From positions 59,706,975-59,770,974 of the forward strand of contig CM055100.1 in NCBI GenBank assembly GCA_029204225.1: DNA of 64,000 bases, given 5' to 3'. The notes below the pieces were generated by a model. The model ran no database searches, was not told where the DNA came from, and saw only the letters and a list, made by a program, of their open reading frames with translations. A program made the translations under genes and the position numbers. Below, one piece after another: positions 45,599 through 58,579 of the stretch. Origin of the DNA: Diphasiastrum complanatum. Taxonomy: Eukaryota > Streptophyta > Lycopodiopsida > Lycopodiales > Lycopodiaceae. The stretch's first letter is position 1. Each line of letters starts with the position of its first letter.

Positions 45599-47568
45599 AG
45601 TGTGCTATACACTACATTACATTATAGGATACACGGTTATCAATTACAGGCAGGTTGTTTAGAGGAGTTGTGCGACACTATCGGGTTTCGATAAATCAAA
45701 GGTAGAATTAGAGGTTGATTGATCCATGGTAGTGTCTTGATTGTAATCCTATTTTCAAAGCAACAACAAAGAAAACTAGAACTAGAAAAAAGACAATAGG
45801 CTTATGAATGCTTTAGTGTAAACTAATGCATGTTCTGTTCACAAGCTCATTTCAAGCTTACTACAAGCTTAATCCGCAAAAAAAGTTCAAAACTTTTTGG
45901 ATTCAATCACATGAAAATGACTCAAAAGTTATTGAAGTTTTCATTCACATGTTGGGTTCCTCTTTTAGTTTCCATAACATCACTCATATTGAACCATTGG
46001 CAAATTTCCATTTAAAACTACCAAATTTCAAAATGGTTTCATCTATGTTTCTAGCATGTATTATGGAGAACTAACATTTGTTTTTAAAAGTTGAGAGCAA
46101 TTCTTTCTTCTTAAAACCAAAAGTTGAGAAGAAAATGAATCCACAAACTCCTAACAAAATCAAACCCACCTTCTAAAAAACTTCCCTTTACCAAATTTAA
46201 AGCAAAATTTTAGTCTATCTTTCTTAATCCAAGATAAGAATAGACCAAAAATCAGATTTGAAGGTCTCTGAAGTTCTGTGAAAAAAGCAAAAAATTATAA
46301 TGACAAATAATTTTAGCCTAAGATGAGTTGATTTCTCACTAAATTTTAGTGTGTAGGCAACACCACTATTCCAAAACTCCCTCTACATTTGGTAACTTCA
46401 CTTTAGGCAGAAACCAAACTTCAAAAAAAAACTCTTGAAAGTTGAAGTTGGGTAACCATTTGCTGGGCCCACAGATTTGGACAGCCCACAAACATTCCCA
46501 TAAAAAAATGTTAAGCAAAAGTGTGGAGGAAGAAGGGTATATCGGTATAGGCCATTATGAAGATAAACTGAAAATCTTCACAGAAAAATACAAGTTGGTG
46601 GAATGTGGTTACACAAAAAGATCAATATAATGACAATTATTTGACACTAAGTCTTATAAATGCATTGTCAGATTTTTTGATCTTTGAACATGTCACTCAA
46701 TCTCTAATCGATAGAAGCTATTTTTTTACACAATTTTCATATCCAAGGTTAGTGTGCTATTAAATTTCATGGTTATATGATCTTACTCAAAGATATTCCG
46801 AGCTGATTTTTTGTAAGAGTGCATGGTTAGTAGGATTTTTCAGTCTTCATAAGATAATGTTTGCATTATTTTTGGAATGTTGAACAATTGAGGTTTTGAA
46901 CTTTCAAGACATCTTGGATCAATCTACAAATAACTTTCATTGAATATGTTTTTGCTTTTTTTTTTTTTTTTTTAAATTATAGCCTCTTAGTTCTTATTTG
47001 AATATTTAGTGTCACTAATGTGCTTTACATGCTCACATCTTTTCATATTTTCTAAGAGATGCATGTTATGTTGATGTATATTCGTGCATGGTTTATCAAT
47101 ATATGTATTATTGTAATGAATCGGAAAACGTAAATGACTCAACATTACTATAGAATGACTCATTGCTATATTGCAAAATGCTATATGAATATGCAAACTT
47201 CAACTACTCATTACTATGTTGCAAAATGCTATTATACATAATCTTAAACGTGAGTACATTTACTAATGCACATATTTGGAGACTTTTCTCAAGGGATTTA
47301 TGCTACTTTGATCTATTCTTATGATAAAAATGCTACTTCAAGCATGCATGTTTTTTACGTTAAAAAATCACATTTCATTTTTTTTATCTTCAATATTTCT
47401 TTTTAGCTTACTGTGAGTGTGTTCATTTGATTGTTTTGCTTTTCTATGCGTGTTTTGATCTTTTTCATATCACAACAACTATTTGGTATCACTCTTTGGG
47501 ACTACAATGATACTTTAGAATTTATGCTGACACGCTTGAGTTCCTTGCATCATAGGTGCCTTTTCTTA
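45599..47568. other. No recognisable gene
   Basis: AT-rich intergenic sequence with a 17-T run near 46955. Small frames have no motifs. Confidence 0.45.
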
Positions 47569-48010
47569 GGTTGTAGAAGTCTTTGTCATAGATATATTGT
47601 ACTTTCTCCTTGATGTTGTACATTGTAAGGAATGCAATCAAGTTTGGTTAATTTACTCTTTTCAACAAATGAATCCAAATGTATGTTTCTTTTTCTTCCT
47701 GTAATCATCGTGCTTGATTCCATATGTTTTGTTATCATTTCTTTCATAGGTGAAAACTTTATAAATATCTCAGGTTGTAGAAGTCTTTGTCATAGATATA
47801 TTGTACCTTCTCCTTGATGTTGTATATATTGTGTTTGATCCATCTTTTTATCTACAATTTTTTGTAAGGAATGCAATCAAGTTTGGTTAATGTACTCTTT
47901 TCAACAGATGAATCCAAATGTATGTTTTTTTTTCTTCTTGTAATCATCATGCTTGATTCCATATGTTTTGTTATCATTTCTTTCATAGGTGAAAATTTTA
48001 TAAATATCTA
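47569..48010. repeat. Direct tandem duplication, about 204 bp unit
   Basis: ggttgtagaagtctttgtca begins both copies (47569 and 47773). The second copy carries an extra about 48 bp near 47825-47870. The rest differs at few positions. Confidence 0.9.
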
Positions 48011-48727
48011 AAACCTTTAGATATTTATCATACAATCTAGAAATATATTGGTTTAACTTAGTACTATGAAATTGTCGTGAATCATGGTGGTTATGTTGAT
48101 CTACTAGCAGATTTTCATTACGAACATGTTTGGACTTCTGTAGCATAATAATTGTGTTAAAATGGTAGCATATATTGTTAAAATTAAGTTTAGTAGCTTG
48201 GCAAATCGTAAACAGCATGTGATTTTGCTTATAGTTGGAGAAATCAAATGATTCAAGTCCTCAAATACACATAGAACACAATGAAGCTTATTGCAATGTA
48301 TAAGCCACATTATATGAAAGTACAATTGCAATGAGAAGTACATGCTTATAATTGCACTTTTGTTCATAGACCATGGTTGTCATTTGTAGACAAAACATTC
48401 TACCATAAACATCGATTCATGGCAAGCTAAAAATGTGATAGCATGTGCAACATGAGTAGTGTCATAAACATTATCTTTTATTCTGTCAATGATAATAATT
48501 CATGTGAAATCATGAGTAGTATGTGCGCCTCACAACAAAATGTGACAAATACTTGGAGGCACTATATAAATTTATCTGACTCTGCCTTCCTCATCCTTTT
48601 TCTTTCATACATCGAAATTTGATTGTGCCATTTTTACCCTTTACTTTTCACTCGGCCATTATGATGTTTACCTCCCCTAGGAATTCAAGTCTCTTCCAAG
48701 CATGGAATCTCATGTTAATGTTTTTCT
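48011..48727. other. No recognisable gene
   Basis: AT-rich; nothing supported. Confidence 0.4.
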
Positions 48728-49544
48728 TGTGCAAAAAATATAAAAATGACCAAGAGTGGATCCTAATATGATCCTCAAGAGGGATTGGTTGTCGGATTAC
48801 TTGATCTATCAATCTACTTGAGATTAAGATCAATCTAGATCAACTCTAGACACAAAATCCTAACAAGAACAATCATTAATTGAAGGTAGGTGTACAATCT
48901 AGTTTCACACGTGTGAAACACTGTTTGAGTATGGACTCCAACTTGAAAATCAAGTACACATTGATAGAACCTCAAAACAATCAAAACAAATGGAGAGAAT
49001 CACTCAAAATTGCTTCCAAAACCAAGATTGGTGTCTCACATTGATTATGGCCAAATAAGCCTCTATATATACACTTTTGGAGCTCGAGGTACTGATCATG
49101 CATCAGATCTCACACATATGAAGATGCCTTGTCACCATCATGCAATTTGACGCTTGGATCAAAACTTTCCATTTTGGGCATTTTTGGTCTATTTTCCTAC
49201 TATATGGAGATCTTCATGGAAATCTTCTAGAAGCAAAAACTCGCCTACTTCAGCTATTTCCACACGTGTGAGTTGTCCTCTACACATGGGATGTGACACC
49301 TATTCAAAATATTTGGCTCATGCAATCATTAGATTGGTGCCATGTGTCATATCTCTAGAAAACTAGTTTTTTGGCCATTTTAGCCACTAACTTGAATTAA
49401 ATCATATGTACAACATATATGATTATGGTACATGAAAAGTACACTAGTTTCACATGTGGAAATAGGCTCCACACATGTGTGTCTATCCTATATACAAGAT
49501 TTTGGCCTCTACCAAGCTTATTTTTGCATTTTTCACACTCCTCA
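48728..49544 (-). mobile_element. Copia 3' LTR
   Basis: About 817 bp, TGTGCAAAAAA to CACTCCTCA on the + strand; aligns along its length with 8199-9036. Confidence 0.9.
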
Positions 49545-51303
49545 AAGCATAGATCTATCTATAACTCCAAGAGCCAATCTTAATTTTATAAATGGATCTT
49601 TAGGCAATGCCTTGGTGAGTATATCAGCAATGCAATCTGATGATGAAACATGAATAATCTTGATCTCCTTTGCTTGCACTTTCTCCCTCACGAAATGATG
49701 TGCAATCTCGATGTGCTTTGTTCGAGCATGGAAGACTGGATTGTTTGCAAGTTGTTGAGCTGCTTGATTATCACAATATATGCATGGAATGTCTTCATCC
49801 TTGATCACATGTAGCTCCTTCAAAAGCCTTTTAAGCCAAAGAACCTCCTTTGTTGTTGTTGTCATAGCTTTATACTCGGATTCTGTTGATGAAAGAGAGA
49901 TGGTATCTTGCTTTTTGGAAAGCCAAGATATAGCTCCTCCATATAAGAATGTAGCAAATGCACTTATGGATCTTCTATCCATCTTGTCACCTGCAAAACT
50001 TGAGTCCGAATATGCTCTCAAACAAATATTAGTCCTTTCATAAACTATGCCAAAGTCTTTTGTAGCCGAGATGTACCTTAACACCCTTTTTGCTCCTTTC
50101 CAATGACATATTAATGGACTTTGCATGTATTGACTCAACTTGCCAACACAGAAACTAAGATCTGGTCTAGTGATGGTTAAGTATATCAAGGAACCAATAA
50201 GCATTCTATAGGTGGTGATGTCCTCAAAGGATGCTTCATCACTTTCCTTAGAAACTTTTACAGTTAGTTCCATAGGACTTTCAACTCCTTTACAATCAAT
50301 CATGCCAAATCTTGCTAAGATTGATCTAGCATACTTAGATTCACATATGAAGGTAAAATCATTACTTCTAGTGACTTATACTCCAAGTGTAACTTTAAGA
50401 AATCCTAGATCTACCATCTTAAATTCACTAGACAAGGAAACTTTTACATTCTTGATGTCATCTAGATCATTTTCTGTGAGTATAATGTCATCAACATATA
50501 AAACTAAGATAATGATCTTTCCATCATTACATTTGTAGTACAATGATGGTACATAAGAACTTACAAAAAATACAATGGAAATAAGATAGGAATGCAACCT
50601 AGAGTACCATGCTCTTGGTGCTTGCTTGAGTCCATAAAGACTCTTCTTCAAGAAACACACCTTGTCTTATTCTCCATCTTTGATGAAGCCCTCGGGTTGG
50701 CACATGTAAATATCCTCTTCCAAGAATCCATTCAAGAAAGCATTTGTCACATCAAGTTGGAAGAGCTCCCATTCGAAAGAAGTTGCAAGACATATGATTA
50801 ATCTATTGGTCACAAGCTTTGCAACAAGTGCAAAGGTTTCATCATAATCTATGCCTTTGACTTGCAAAAAAACCTTTTGCTACAAGTCTAGCTTTGTACT
50901 TATGAATGGAACCATCTTGATTATAGTAAAATCTATATATCCATTTACAAGTAAGAGGCTTCTTTCCATAAGGTAAATCAACAGGCTTCCAAGTTTGATT
51001 TTCCATTAATGCATCAAACTCTACTTGCATAGCTTTCCTCCAATATTGAGACTTATTTGCTTCCTCAAAACTAGTTGGTTCTTCAAGCATAGTAGTCAAG
51101 AAAGTATAAGAGTTGAGTAGTTGAGAATCTTCCCTTTGCCCCCCTTTGTCACTATAAGTGAGCCTTGATGGCTCAATCCTTGTCCTTGTTGACCTTCTTG
51201 GCACCCTTGGACTTGGAGTAGGTTCCACTTGGTCTTCATCTTCATGAAGCTCCTCCTCGGCCATAGCATGATCCTTGACAAGTTGAGTGTTGTTGGAAGT
51301 CAC
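49545..51303 (-). pseudogene. Copia reverse transcriptase and RNase H (- strand element)
   Basis: Right to left: RT start (CKWIYRFYYNQDGSIHKYKA, RLVAKGF), a frame break near 50870, DYDETFALVAKLVTNRLIIC, FQLDVTNAFLNGFLEED, a stop near 50668, SLYGLKQAPRAWYSRLHSYL with LVLYVDDIILTEND, another break near 50380, then RNase H (YMQSPLICHWKGAKRVLRYI, RAYSDSSFAGDKMDRRSISA, SLSSTESEYKA, YCDNQAAQQLANNP, HIEIAHHFVREKV). Upstream of RT a Pro/Glu-rich linker (EVEPTPSPRVPRRS-like) is seen. Several breaks make it inactive, but all domains remain. This is the best guide to the split copy at 0-10 kb. Confidence 0.92.
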
Positions 51304-51504
51304 ATTTCCTTTGGCTTGGAGAGATTCATCAAAAAGTACATCTCTACTAGCAACAACTTTTTTTGTAATAGGATCATATATTCTATAAGCTTTCTTACTT
51401 TCACTATAACCAACAAAGATGCCTTTGAAAGAAGTGGCATCTTCTTTTTTCCTTGTTTCTAAAGGAATATGTACATAACAAGTACATCCAAAAACTTCAA
51501 ATCA

Positions 51505-52330
51505 CTAAGATTTGGCTTTGCCAAACAATACTTCATAAGGTGTAAGTCCTTTAATGGCACTATTAGTCATTCTATTACAAAGAAAGTTTGCACATAAAAT
51601 AGCTTCTCCCCAAAATGAAATAGAAAGAGATGCATCTAGTCTCATAGCTTTAGCACACTCACATAGTGTCATATTCTTTCTCTCAGCTACTCCATTTTGT
51701 TGTGGAGTATATGTACAAGTAAACTCTCTCTTTATGCCATTAGTTTCACAAAACTCTTTCATCCTATTGGAGATGTACTCTCCTCCATTATCACTTCTTA
51801 ATACTTTCAAGCTAGTATTAAGTTGCTTTTCCACAAGATTTTTGAACTTTACAAAGGACTCCAAAACTTCACTTTTCTTAGACAAGAGATAAACCCAAGA
51901 GTATCTTGATTTATCATCAATAAAAGTGACATACATAAGAGCTCCACCATTTGATTCATGTGAAAATGAATGAACATCCGAGTGTATAAGGTCAAGAGGA
52001 GAGTTAGATCTTATTAAAGATCTCTTGAAAGGAAGCTTATGAGATTTAGAGAGTCCACAAGCTTCACAAAGCTTGCCATGCTTGGATATGGTTTTGGGAA
52101 GTCCTCTTGCTAGCTCCTTTGTCACCATGGTCTCCATAGCTTTGCAATTAGGATGGCCTAGCCTTTTGTGCCATAATTCCACTTGAGTGAGCTCCTCCCT
52201 TGCCATGTTCACACTTCCAACCATCACATTAGCATCCAATTTGAATAACCTCCCTTGCTTGAAACCACTAGCAATACATTTTTCATCTTTCAAGATAGAA
52301 CATGCTCCATGCTTGAAATGTACATCTAAT
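51505..52330 (-). pseudogene. Copia GAG-pre-integrase and integrase
   Basis: A 262-residue open frame: VELWHKRLGHPNCKAMETMV with CEACGLSKSHK (zinc finger), then integrase core with all three acidic residues (DLIHSDVHSFSHES, VLRSDNGGEYIS, TPQQNGVAERKN) and FWGEAILCANFLCNRM. It stops at 51505; the following segment to 51303 (CTCYVHIPL-like in the other copy) is broken. It is the same family as 1-826. Confidence 0.92.
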
Positions 52331-53352
52331 CCACTATCCGTTGTCCGACACTCAACAAGTTCTTTGTAATTGAAGGTACATAAAGAACATTGTCTAGATC
52401 TACTTTTTTAGATGATCCTAGACATAAAGGAATGGATCCAACACCTACAATCTCACATTCTTGATCACTTGCAGTGAAGATAAATCTCTTAGAACTATTG
52501 TAAGAAAGTAGATTAGAAAAGTAGTCTTTTTGGTGAGTCATGTGAGAGCTTTCCCCACTATCAATCCACCAAGTGTCTTGATAGATGTTTGTGGTGAGGC
52601 TACCATCAAAGATAGATTGCCTTCTTCCTCCTCCTCAAGCACAAGATTGCCTTGATTGTCCTTCTCTTGGGCATTCTTCTTCTTGTAGCACTCAGATGCA
52701 AATTGTCCCTTTTTTCCACAAAAGAAACACTTTAGCTTCTTCTTGTCCTTCTTGCTCTTGCCTTTGGAACTTGATGCTCCATCTTTGTTCTCCATCTCCA
52801 TGTCTTGAGTCTTCTTGGATGGAAACTTCTTCTTCTTGCCTTTCAAAGAAAAGTTAGCTTTTTCATCACCATCATTCAAAGATAAGGAACTCATCCTACT
52901 TTTGATATGAAGCATTCTACTCTCCTCACTAACAAGCACACTTTGAAGGTTTTCAATACTAGGAAGTGAATCTTGAATAGCAAAGGTTTGAACAAGATTG
53001 GAATTATTTGAAAGGCATTCAAAAATATTTGAACTAATTCATCATCTTTGATTTTATCATCTATAGAAGACAACTCCTTATTCAAAGATTTGATCCTAAA
53101 GACATAATTTTAGGCACTTTCACTACTTCCTTTCATGCTTTGAAGAATTTGATTCCTAAGCATGAGTATCTTTGAAGTATTCTTGGATCCATAAATGGAT
53201 TTTAATGAATCCCATGCCTCTTTGGATGTGGTACAAGATGAGATTTCTTTCAAAAGTTCATTACTTACATTCATTTTTATGCAATGTAATGCAACTCTAC
53301 ATTTCTTTTTGTACTTAGCCAATTCAACTCCTCCTTGAGGTTCTACTTCCAC
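52331..53352 (-). pseudogene. Copia gag and protease
   Basis: A gag frame begins mid-domain at MEVEPQGGVELAKYKKKCRV and includes WDSLKSIYGSKNTSKILMLR (UBN2-type gag) and KELSSIDDKIKDDELVQIFL. The zinc knuckle reads CFFCGKKGQFASEC, with Gln at the usual His. The protease region has WWIDSGESSHMTHQ (DSGES where DSGAT is usual) and VLYVPSITKNLLSVGQ. Frame breaks lie near 53100, 52900 and 52540. The gag N-terminus, the leader and the PBS are missing. Confidence 0.88.
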
Positions 53353-53376
53353 TTCAAGTACTATGCTGTCTGAGTA

Positions 53377-53995
53377 CGAACTCCAACCTAAAAATCAAGT
53401 ACACATTGATTGAACCTCAAAACAATCAAAACAAATGTAGACAAATGGAGAGAATCACTCAAAATTGTTTCCAAAACCAAGATTGGTGTCTCACATTGAT
53501 TATGGCCAAATAAGGGTCTATATATACACTTTTGGAGCTCGAGGTACTGATCATGCATCAGATCTCACACGTGTGAGGATGCCTTGTCACCATCATGCAA
53601 TCTTGGATCAAAACTTTCCATTTTGGGCATTTTTGGTCTATTTTCTTACTATATGGAGATCTTCATGGAAATCTTCTAGAAGCAAAAACTCGCCTACTTC
53701 AGCTATTTCCACACGTGTGAGTTGTCCTCTACACATGGGATGTGACACCTATTCAAAATATTTGGCTCATGCAATCATTAGATTGGTGCCATGTGTCATA
53801 TCTCTAGAAACCTAGTTTTTGGCCATTTTAGCCACTAGAACTTGAATTAAATCATATGTACAACATATATGATTATGGTACATGAAAAGTACACTAGTTT
53901 CACACGTGAGAACAGGCTCCACACATGTGTGTCTATCCTATATACAAGAGTTTTGGCCTCTACCAAGCTTATTTTTGCATTTTTCACACTCCTCA
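53377..53995 (-). mobile_element. Copia 5' LTR, truncated
   Basis: Matches 48926-49544; the last about 190 bp of the LTR, the PBS and the first part of gag have been deleted, joining the LTR directly to gag at about 53370. Confidence 0.88.
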
Positions 53996-55003
53996 AAATT
54001 TAAAACTATAACTAGGAACTAGACTATGATGACCATGCCTAGTTTTGGCTCAAAATAAAGTGGCACCAAGGTGTATGCACTCATTTTAGCCCCATGTAAA
54101 ATCATTCCCATAAGAAAAGATTTTAGTCATCAATAATCTTGAGCATAAATCAAATGCAAAAGTCCAATAGATGTGGTTCTAGCATCTAATAAAATGAAAA
54201 TGTGAAGGTGCATGAATAAAGAAGGAATCAGTTTGGTGAATAGACTATAAGTATTGGTGGGTAGCATGTGGCCATAGAGCCTTCTACTGAGCATAATGGG
54301 TACCAATACATGCATGGGTAGATAGTGGTGACCCATTATGCCCAGTAGTAGGTCCGTTCCCGTGCTATATTGGGCTTAATTGGCATTTAACTTTCTAAAA
54401 ATAGATAGGTAGGCAAACAAGGAGATAGTGGGTTTCTAAATATAGGTAGGTTGTGCAATATGGCATGGTACCATCATGTTAAGAGCCTATCAAAATAGGG
54501 CACATAGGAAAAGTTTGCCCAAACAACAATTACAATTGTAAAATTTGAGCCTCCTCAAAATATAGTTGATAGGTTTCTACGTGTAAGGTTCTAAAAAGCT
54601 TATTACTAGCTAAAATTAGATCTAGTACCTTTTATGCTAGATTGTATCTGCTTGGAATTTGATGTGCACATCAACCTTTGAGATTGCAAGGTTTTTTTTT
54701 GGTTTTAAGTTTAATATGACATCTTCATTGGGAGGACATTCAAAATCTAAAAGTGTGTGAACTTTTAAGCTTTGTAAACACATTTTCAATCCTATGTATT
54801 TTTTGAGAAAACTTAACATGTTTATTTAAAGTTTATCTTTTAAAATCTAAAAGTGTTTCAACATTTATGTGTTTTTTAGGAACGTTTAAATTTTGACATA
54901 GATATTTAACTTTTCCATTTACCTTTCAACCACAAGGCTAATTTTTCATTTGCCTTTAGATTAATAGTTTGCAATAAATTTTTTTCTTTAGCAGGCAGCA
55001 ATG
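53996..55003. other. No recognisable gene
   Basis: Intergenic, AT-rich; nothing supported. Confidence 0.45.
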
Positions 55004-55085
55004 CCTTTCATGAGCACTCTCAAGTGCTCCTATGGAAATTGCTCCCTTTCATGTGCACTCTCAAGTGCTCCTATGGAAATTTTAT
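55004..55085. repeat. 41-bp tandem duplication
   Basis: cctttcatgagcactctcaa at 55004 recurs at 55045 with one substitution in the quoted part. Confidence 0.9.
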
Positions 55086-55110
55086 TATCGAGAAAACACA
55101 AACACACACA

Positions 55111-55193
<83 letters not shown>
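55111..55193. repeat. (CT)n microsatellite
   Basis: About 41 CT units after a short (CA)n; reading frames through it are artefacts. Confidence 0.97.
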
Positions 55194-55195
<2 letters not shown>

Positions 55196-55515
55196 CCCTT
55201 GGTTTTCTCCCTAAAATCTAACTAGAAAAAGCCTTAGCCCTAACTACATTGTGTGTCAAACCTAAGCGATTGATGTTTCCTAGTTTGCTTAACATTATAA
55301 TGTGTCTCAAAAGTTCTCTTTCTAAAATGTTCTAGAGCTCTCTCTCTCTAAAAGATTTTACAAATAGTTTGCACCACAAGTTACAATATTTTTTTACAAG
55401 TCAAAGATTTTAAAACGACTCTAAAAAAGAAGACGCTTCTTTCCAACATATTTTTATTTTAAGATTCAGACACCCTAAAAATAGAACCCTAACCTTAATT
55501 GATCTAAAAAAAATT

Positions 55516-55516
<1 letters not shown>

Positions 55517-55565
<49 letters not shown>
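55517..55565. repeat. (CT)n microsatellite
   Basis: About 24 CT units. Confidence 0.97.
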
Positions 55566-55566
<1 letters not shown>

Positions 55567-55810
55567 GAAAGTGCATTTCTCAAATATTCATTAACTTTTC
55601 AAATTATCTATTCAATCAAGTTTTCACTTTAGAAAACCGCCTATAGAGCTCGCTACGATTTTAGGGCATGTGTGGCACAACGAAAATGCATGAATGTTTT
55701 CTCCAACATCTCAATATACATATATCGCTATTTGACCTCTCAAAACCCTAATCCTAAAAAAGCCCTAAATTATGCGCTTGTGCACTCTCTCTCACATAAG
55801 CTCACCATAT

Positions 55811-55812
<2 letters not shown>

Positions 55813-55854
<42 letters not shown>
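55813..55854. repeat. (CA)n then (TA)n microsatellite
   Basis: About 14 CA units followed by about 6 TA units. Confidence 0.95.
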
Positions 55855-55855
<1 letters not shown>

Positions 55856-56960
55856 AACCTTCTCACGCTCTTTCTCTCTCCGCTCTCTCTTTATCAAATC
55901 CTCCTCTAGACTCCTCGCTCTAGAAAATTTTAGGAATTATTCATATCAACTATTCTAGATCATTCTCTCTTTGTAATGTTTCACAATCTTTACAGGCCCA
56001 TCCAATTTTCACCATAAAAAATTGCTAATTGCAGTTTGCAGGTCATTAAAATTTTAGGGCACACGTAGCCCAAAGCAAGAATCAGTTTTTTCCCATGCCA
56101 CCGAAGTTTAGGTTTTTAAAAAACCTAAACTTCTCCATTAGATGGTACATTCATAATTCATTGTTACAGTGTACATTCTCTGGCAAGATGGTGGCCGTTG
56201 TGGGTTTAAGACATGAAGGGTGGTGCTTAGGAGGACATCCTTCATTGCATCGGAGCTCGTGCTCTACCTAATGCTCATCAATCCTCACTGCTCTACTTCC
56301 CACACTCTCTATGCCCAGTGCCCGATGCTCATTGGCCACTCTCCTTGGAAAGCCTTCCTCACCCATTACGCATTACTCTACTCTCCAACAAGTTACAACC
56401 ACCACTCCTTTGATAGCTATTTCATGCAGCAATTTGCAGATTGATGTCCACCAGCACGCGTATGAATTGTGTACCTACAACAACAACGGTGCCCTTTAGG
56501 CTTTCTCTGCAACTTATTTATTGACCATCCTGTTGCTTGAGCCTTGCATGCATTTAATGCTTGGACGAGCTAAGTCGTGCAAGTCCAGAATTATTGATCG
56601 GGTCATCAATACCAAGCAGTATGTAGTTGTTTACATTCTTAAATTGTGCTCAGCTTTATGACTTCCTTTCGCTTTCAACACACTGGTTAAATCAGTCCTT
56701 GCCTTAGACAATTAGCTCCAATCTAATGGGAATCGAAATGATAGAAGCTAACGTGTTAAGATAGTAAGAGAGCATGGATCTGGATATAGCTTCACTTCAG
56801 GCAAGCAATGTGAAACAGTAATTGTTGAGAGCTTGTTGATCCTCCACTGAGAGCTTAAGTAACAGAAGCTGTCGCAGTAACATGGGAGAAGAAAGCACAG
56901 TGACAGCGCATCCGCCATTGCAGTCGTCACATTGAGATCGCAAAGTTATGCATTGTGTCG
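55855..56960. other. Upstream region of BAHD gene 2
   Basis: No gene supported; frames near 56220-56500 have no motif. Confidence 0.45.
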
Positions 56961-56961
56961 A

Positions 56962-56969
56962 GTATAAAT
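56962..56969 (+). promoter_or_regulatory. Possible TATA box of BAHD gene 2
   Basis: gtataaat about 170 bp before the ATG; motif and distance only. Confidence 0.35.
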
Positions 56970-57137
56970 ATTCAGATGAGTATTGGATATAGCAGCAGGT
57001 AAGCGCTGAATGAGATCGTTTGGAAATTCTCTAGTTACGTGCGTAAGAAGCAGAAAATTCCATAATAAAGTTCACTTTTGAGATAGCCAAATAGCCAAGA
57101 TCAAATCTACCGTGGACCCGATAGTGATCCAACAAAT

Positions 57138-57610
57138 ATGCCTGAGTTAACTTCCGAAGTGGCGCTATGTCTAAAGCGCAGCAAGCCAATGATCGTCCTT
57201 CCTGCTCGGCAAAGCGTTGTTGATGGAGATGGCACATACTTCCTCTGCAATTTGGATCAGAACGTTGCCATCACGATGTATACCGTGTGCTTCTACGCAG
57301 CAAGCAAAGGTTGCAAAAGATTGGAGCATCCTGGAGTTGTTCTTCGAAAGGCTTTGAAAGAAACTCTAGTTCACTTTTACCCCCTCGCGGGAAAGCTTGC
57401 CATCAGCCAAGAAGGGAAGCTTCACGTTGTCTGCAACGGCGAAGGTGCTCGCTTTGTGGAGGCTGAATTTGATGCATCCATTTCCGAACTAGGAGAGAAC
57501 CCAGATTATGATTTTGCATTCATTCGCCAGCTAGTGTGCGCAAATCCTCCAAAGGTCATCAGTCCTCTGGATATTCCTTTGCTCATGATACAGGTAGCAC
57601 GGTGACACAA

Positions 57611-57654
<44 letters not shown>

Positions 57655-58579
57655 GCTAATCCAATACACTGTGCAGGTGACCAGGTTCAACTGTGGTGGG
57701 TTTTCGATTGGCATAAGTATGAACCACTGCATGGCGGATGGATTATCTGCAAGTCAGTTTCTGATCTCCTGGGGAGAAATCGCGCGAGGGCTCCCCCTAT
57801 CCGTTCCCCCCGCGCTGGACAGAACTATGCTTAAGGCCCGCGATCCCCCGCAGATCGAGTTTGATCATCTGGAGTTCGCTGAGATAGATCATATCTCATT
57901 TAACTCGGAAGATCTGCACTGCCAACTCCATAATCGTCATGACATAGCCTTCTCTTCCTTTTGCTTCGACTCACAGGCGCTGAGGTCCCTGAAGCAACAG
58001 ATACTGAAAGAGGGAGAATTAAATCGATGCAGCACTTTTGAGGCTTTGTCTGGTTTCATCTGGCGAGCTCGGACGCAAGCTTTAGGTATGGCATCCACTC
58101 AGAAAACAAAGCTCCTATTTGCTGTAGATGGGCGGTCAAGGTTCCAGCCTCCCCTCCCGAAAGGCTTCCACGGTAATGGTATTGTGTTGACCTGCGCTGT
58201 AGCTTCAGCAGGAGAACTCGTCAGCAACAAGCTCTCCTATGCGGTTGGGCTAGTTCAGGAAGCCATCACCATGGTCACGGACGCATACATGAGATCAGCC
58301 ATAGATTACTATGAAAAGACTCGTGCTCGGCCAACTCTCAACTCTACGGTAGTCATCACTTCCTGGTGTAGGTTGCCATTCCGCAAAGCTGACTTTGGAT
58401 GGGGAGAAGCTGTGGAATGCATTCCAGCTGGGGCGCCGCAGCCTGAGGTCATCTTTTTCTTGCAACATGGAAAAGATGGCAATGGTATCAAGGTGCTGTT
58501 GGGTCTTCCGACTTTCGCACTTACCACGATCCATGATCTCATCCAGCAGCTGCATTCGGATCGCTGCAATGCTGATTAA
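57138..58579 (+). CDS. BAHD acyltransferase, omega-hydroxyacid / fatty-alcohol hydroxycinnamoyltransferase-like (gene 2)
   Basis: Exon 1 57138-57593 (152 codons) ends ...PLLMIQ; the intron 57594-57676 (83 bp, GT-AG, phase 0) is at the same Gln position as gene 1 and contains a (CT)n tract; exon 2 57677-58579. Total 452 residues. HxxxD is NHCMADG (His169-Asp173) and DFGWG is intact at about 391-395. Strongly typical segments are LVHFYPLAGKLAIS, CSTFEALSGFIWRARTQALG, TKLLFAVDGRSRFQPPLPKG, YMRSAIDYYEKTRARP. From family knowledge, this group transfers feruloyl or caffeoyl from CoA to omega-hydroxyacids or fatty alcohols for suberin, cutin or wax. The resemblance is clearer than for gene 1, but the real acceptor is an inference. 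aataaa occurs at 58600. Confidence 0.94.
57616..57651. repeat. (CT)n in the BAHD gene 2 intron
   Basis: About 18 CT units occupying over 40 percent of the 83-bp intron, just upstream of the acceptor, where it serves as a pyrimidine tract. Confidence 0.95.

Noticed and set aside
55001-55225. Ser-Leu repeat frames
   Set aside because: (CT)n microsatellite artefact.
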